NCBI RefSeq assembly: GCF_006335125.1
Contig: NZ_VDMO01000047.1
Span: 1 to 12,333, forward strand
Length of the DNA: 12,333 nucleotides
Origin: Deinococcus radiopugnans ATCC 19172
GTDB taxonomy: Bacteria; Deinococcota; Deinococci; Deinococcales; Deinococcaceae
Reading direction: 5' to 3'
The number at the start of each line of letters is the position of its first letter. Within the stretch, counting starts at the first letter, position 1. Under the pieces are notes generated by a model, which was not told the DNA's origin, searched no databases, and saw only the letters and a list, made by a program, of their open reading frames with translations. Below are positions 9,956 to 12,333 of this stretch, in pieces. Position numbers and translations under genes: made by a program.

Positions 9956-10985
9956 CGCTGCCCATCCGCGTCGCCAGCGCCCAGCCGCTGAGCAGGGCGG
10001 CCTCCACGCGCGCGCCGTGCTTGTCGGGGGTAAAGCCGTCGCCGCACAGGCCCAGATTCAGCACCGCGTCCCACAGGCAGGGACCGGGGGCGCGGAGAAC
10101 GGGGGTGGCGTAGCGCCAGCGGTGGGCGAAGGCGTGAACGGGCCGGAGTGTCTGGCCCAGCACATCGGCCGCCGCCGCCAGCAGGTGGGGCAGTACCTCG
10201 TCGGGGCGGCCTTCCAGGTGGGCGCGGGACCACCCCGCCGAGGCCTGCAGCATCAGCGCGGGCGGGTGGCCGGGGGCGCGTTTGGTGTGTTCGCGGGCGA
10301 TCCAGTCCAGCACCGGATGGTTTTTGAGGGCCAGGGCAGGCCACCCGGCCCCGATGTCCGTGTCCAGCACCACGCCTGCCGCCCAGCACGGGGCGTATTC
10401 CACGCGGCGCAGCCGCTCGGCCGCCGTGTTCAGAGGGTCCAGATCGTCCGTGTCGTCCAGCAGCAGCGGGTCCAGCAACGCCAGCGCCTGCGATGCGGGA
10501 AGGTTCAGCACCAGCCGCGCGGCCTCGCCCGCCACGCCGTCGCGGGAATGCACACGCCAGCCGCCGGGCAGGCGTTCCAGGCTGCTGACCTCCAGCCCGG
10601 TCTGGACCTCCAGCCCGCGCGCCAGCTCGCGGCCCAGCGTGCTCATGCCCAGGGGCGGGGCATAGCGCGGGTGACCGTCCTGCGGTGGCGGCGTGATCTG
10701 GCCGTCTTCCCAGGCGGCGAAGCCCTGTGTCCAGACCCGGTTCCAGCCGGCCTGCACGCCGCCCTCGGCCAGCGCCACGGCGCGGGGGTGCCGGGCGGTG
10801 AAATAGCGTGCGCCGTGGTCCAACCGGGCTTCCGGGGGCGGGGTGCGGCGGGTGGCCGCGCGGCCCGAGACCCCGCGCGACTTGTCCAGCACGCGCACGC
10901 CCAGGCCCCGGCCCTGTAGGTCGTGGGCCAGTGCCAGCCCGGCCAGCCCCGCACCGACGATCAGCACGTCCGGTTTAGCGGGCAT
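9948..10985 (-). CDS. renalase-like FAD/NAD(P)-dependent oxidoreductase
   Basis: This 345-residue flavoprotein has an N-terminal Rossmann dinucleotide motif VGAGLAG (10-16) followed by VLDKSRGVSGR (32-42) with TRR, then LDHGARYFT (55-63). The SRG-GR-ATRR block and the DHGARYF element are characteristic of the renalase/amine-oxidase-related flavoproteins. C-terminal GDGFTPDKHGARVEAALLSG closes the FAD site. Bacterial renalase-like enzymes oxidise aberrant dihydro isomers of nicotinamide nucleotides, a plausible but unproven role here. The ATG at 10985 lies inside the end of a short upstream frame (10975-11076, 11-bp overlap) and has only weak purines before it, so its translation is probably coupled to that small frame. 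It overlaps the CitE-like gene by 8 bp at its 3' end. Confidence 0.9.
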
Positions 10986-11076
10986 CGGCGGCCCCGCTGC
11001 GCTGGACCGGACGGGCCGCGCCCGACACCAGCAGGAAGGGCAGCAATGCCAGCAGGAACTTCAGAGGACGGGTCAT
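10975..11076 (-). CDS. 33-residue hydrophobic small protein / leader ORF heading the FAD-CitE operon
   Basis: The minus-strand ATG at 11076 opens a 33-codon frame ending with TAA at 10977-10975. The peptide begins MTRPLKFLLALLPFLLVSGA: a basic N-terminus and one hydrophobic segment of about 15 residues, then a short polar tail, like a single-span membrane peptide or a cleavable signal sequence. Third codon positions are mostly G or C (about 26 of 32), as in the real genes here. A TACCCT box ends exactly 7 nt before the ATG, the same leaderless layout as the neighbours, and the stop overlaps the start of the FAD gene by 11 bp. It may be a functional small protein or simply the ribosome entry for the downstream gene. 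No family is recognised. Confidence 0.55.
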   Translation of the reverse strand: MTRPLKFLLALLPFLLVSGAARPVQRSGAADAR

Positions 11077-11083
11077 GCCGTCC

Positions 11084-11089
11084 AGGGTA
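11084..11089 (-). promoter_or_regulatory. -10 box of the small ORF-FAD-CitE operon
   Basis: On the minus strand TACCCT is followed by 7 nt (GGACGGC) and the ATG at 11076. It is the only promoter-like element before the three overlapping minus-strand genes and lies 13 bp from the opposing -10 box of the thioesterase gene. Confidence 0.5.
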
Positions 11090-11102
11090 ACGCGCCATGC
11101 TC

Positions 11103-11108
11103 TAGCCT
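11103..11108 (+). promoter_or_regulatory. -10 box of a leaderless thioesterase-gene promoter
   Basis: TAGCCT is followed by GCCCGC and the ATG at 11115, with no Shine-Dalgarno. The region where its -35 should lie coincides with the -10 box of the divergent operon. Confidence 0.6.
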
Positions 11109-11114
11109 GCCCGC

Positions 11115-11480
11115 ATGACTTACGCCGATCTGCTGGGACTGAGTGTGCTGGAGGCGGCGCCGCAGCGCACCCGCGTCCGCGCCGTGGTGACCGACTCGGG
11201 CCTGAACATGCACGGCACCGCGCACGGCGGCCTGATCTTCAGTCTGGCCGACGAGGCGTTCGCGGTGATCAGCAATCTGGAGGCGCAGGCGGTGGCGGTG
11301 GACACCCACCTGAGCTTCTTCCGCGCCGCAAAAGTGGGCGACGAACTGGTGGCCGTCGCCACGCCGGAGCGGGTGGGCCGCACCCTGGCGACGTACCGCG
11401 TGGAGGTCCGGCGTGGTGAGGAGGGCGAGGTGCTGGCACTGTTCACGGGCACGGTGTCGCGGCGGGCGCGCGAGGGCTGA
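11115..11480 (+). CDS. PaaI-type hotdog-fold acyl-CoA thioesterase
   Basis: This 121-residue cytosolic enzyme hydrolyses acyl- or aryl-CoA thioesters. The hotdog signature NMHGTAHGGLIFSLADEAF (31-49) contains N31, H33, the H37-G38-G39 turn and the catalytic acid D46, as in Escherichia coli PaaI. Length and the strand pattern (VDTHLSFFR, TYRVEVRR) fit the family, which forms tetramers. In phenylacetate degradation PaaI releases CoA from dead-end ring intermediates, but no other paa genes are here, so a general housekeeping thioesterase is as likely. The ATG at 11115 is preceded by a TAGCCT box at 6 nt and is probably leaderless. It is divergent from the CitE operon and ends only 3 bp from a convergent gene. 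Confidence 0.92.
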   Translation: MTYADLLGLSVLEAAPQRTRVRAVVTDSGLNMHGTAHGGLIFSLADEAFAVISNLEAQAVAVDTHLSFFRAAKVGDELVAVATPERVGRTLATYRVEVRRGEEGEVLALFTGTVSRRAREG

Positions 11481-11483
11481 GAG

Positions 11484-12206
11484 TTATTGCGGGCGGTAGT
11501 GTTGGGCTGGGCGGCCCTGGGCATCTTTCCAGCAGTCCCAGCCGTTGCGGGACGCTCCGGAGATATCAATTGCCGCCATACTGGGACTCTTGTAAACCAC
11601 GTCCTGAACGTATTCCAGTAGTTCAGCGTTTTTCTCGGCGAGCAGACCCGCTTTCATCTGGCCCTGTCTGCGGCCTTCTATACCCTTTGCATTGGTCCCG
11701 TTCCCGCCCAGCACGCGATTGAGGGCCGTGCTTCCCGACTTGACCGTCCAACTGCCGTCGGCAGGGCGGTAGATGGCGTGCGCCTCGGCGCTGAGCAGGG
11801 AGTAGGTGAAGTGGATTTCCTGGGGCGAATCACTAGCTTTTGCGGTTAATGTTTTCGTCGTCTTTGACGGCACTTCCAGTAAGACGTCGCGCTCGGCTTC
11901 GGTCAGAAGGTTCATCTCTATGGCCGCTGCGGCGGCGAGTTCAGTGGTAGGGATCTTGAACTTCGCCTGGATTTTCTTCACAACTGGCATCTTTTCGCGG
12001 CGGATGCGGGCCTCATCCAACCGTTGCTGCTGGCGGCTTTTGATGCCCTCTACAGCACTGGCAAAGTTATCGGCACGCCATGTTTCGGCGTCCAGCAGGG
12101 CGGCCAGATCGTCAGCGAAGGTGTGACCTTCCTGATTCAACTCCAGCTTCAGAACCTCGTGATCCTCGAATGTGCCGCCTGGGTTGTGCATTCGGTCTAA
12201 CACCAC
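11484..12206 (-). CDS. DUF4357 domain protein, probably 5'-truncated
   Basis: The frame encodes up to 240 residues from GTG 12206, or 235 from ATG 12191. The C-terminal part matches the DUF4357 pattern: a strand pair with WTVKSGSTALNR (153-164), a helix GLLAEKN (187-193), and YKSPSMAAIDISG...NGWDCWKD (205-228). Residues 55-85 are highly charged and helical, possibly coiled. The N-terminal part is not recognised. DUF4357 usually ends larger proteins, for example after GIY-YIG nuclease or restriction-related domains, and is common in accessory DNA. The frame begins immediately after a TAG, has no good ribosome site or TANNNT box, and abuts the end of an insertion sequence, so the original N-terminus was probably lost. 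The codon use and lower GC differ from the genes on its right-hand-strand neighbour side. Function is unknown. Confidence 0.7.
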   Translation of the reverse strand: MVLDRMHNPGGTFEDHEVLKLELNQEGHTFADDLAALLDAETWRADNFASAVEGIKSRQQQRLDEARIRREKMPVVKKIQAKFKIPTTELAAAAAIEMNLLTEAERDVLLEVPSKTTKTLTAKASDSPQEIHFTYSLLSAEAHAIYRPADGSWTVKSGSTALNRVLGGNGTNAKGIEGRRQGQMKAGLLAEKNAELLEYVQDVVYKSPSMAAIDISGASRNGWDCWKDAQGRPAQHYRPQ

Positions 12207-12207
12207 C

Positions 12208-12224
12208 TAAGTATGCCGCACTTA
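12208..12224. repeat. small inverted repeat at the presumed insertion-sequence end
   Basis: TAAGT-ATGCCGC-ACTTA forms a 5-bp inverted repeat between the transposase stop and the first codon of the DUF4357 frame. It could be part of the terminal inverted repeat of the element or its immediate flank; the other end is outside the window. IS630 elements insert at TA dinucleotides, and several are present here. Confidence 0.35.
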
Positions 12225-12228
12225 ACAT

Positions 12229-12333
12229 CTAGATAAACCTTGTCCCGAGGATCTTCAGCCCGGTGAGGAGGGCCGCCCGAAGTTCAGCGACCGAGTTGTA
12301 ACAGCGGCGTGGCAGCAGGATGCCCTTGAGTGT
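12229..12333 (-). CDS. IS630-like transposase, C-terminal end (partial, runs off window)
   Basis: The minus-strand frame is open from the window edge to TAG at 12231-12229, giving the last 34 residues of a protein. The segment LKGILLPRRCYNSVAELRAA followed by a helix with LKILG resembles the C-termini of IS630/Tc1-mariner-type DDE transposases, in which a basic stretch leads into a helix after the last catalytic residue. The catalytic residues themselves lie outside the window, so family assignment rests on this tail only. The element's end should be within about 25 bp past the stop. Confidence 0.55.
   Translation of the reverse strand, partial: TLKGILLPRRCYNSVAELRAALLTGLKILGTRFI

Overview
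The window looks like a piece of a Deinococcus (or close Deinococcota) chromosome. The evidence is high GC in most genes, a class III-type polyphosphate kinase 2, an aqualysin-like secreted subtilase, a Nudix hydrolase, and an unusually consistent leaderless-promoter signature. At six gene starts a TANNNT hexamer (four times exactly TAGCCT) lies 6-7 nt before the ATG. Leaderless transcription is known to be common in Deinococcus. The genus is an inference from gene content; no database was consulted.

Layout, left to right. (1) 1-158: a tRNA-Gly(GCC) gene between a short hairpin and a strong intrinsic terminator. (2) 160-527: a more AT-rich stretch with no recognisable gene, a dense cluster of six-base palindromes and a long inverted repeat. 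(3) 528-1334, minus: ppk2. (4) 1462-3905, plus: a beta-class, type III Mod-like DNA adenine methyltransferase overlapping by 10 bp a 202-residue protein that I read as a candidate restriction nuclease. No type III Res helicase gene is present. (5) 3965-5085, plus: Nudix hydrolase and short-chain dehydrogenase overlapping by 4 bp. (6) 5435-7045, plus: lipoprotein subtilisin-like protease with I9 propeptide and C-terminal PPC domain. (7) 7187-8047, plus: ZnuA-type zinc/manganese-binding protein behind a 16-bp palindromic operator that overlaps its -10 box; no permease or ATPase gene is alongside. (8) 8357-9013, minus: HlyIII/PAQR-family membrane protein. (9) 9083-11076, minus: a three-gene overlapping operon made of a 33-residue hydrophobic peptide, a renalase-like FAD oxidoreductase and a CitE-like lyase. 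(10) 11115-11480, plus: a PaaI-type hotdog thioesterase, divergent from that operon. (11) 11484-12333, minus: an accessory-looking end with a DUF4357 protein, probably 5'-truncated, abutting the C-terminus of an IS630-like transposase that runs off the window.

The best candidate for an undescribed system is the methyltransferase/small-protein pair at 1462-3905. The small protein has PD...SVK followed by a glutamate 14 residues after the lysine. This resembles the migrated-glutamate active site of Cfr10I/Bse634I/NgoMIV-type enzymes, and pairing it with a type III-like Mod would be unusual. The leaderless-promoter set, the unannotated small ORF at the head of the minus-strand operon and the metal-responsive operator are the other main points.
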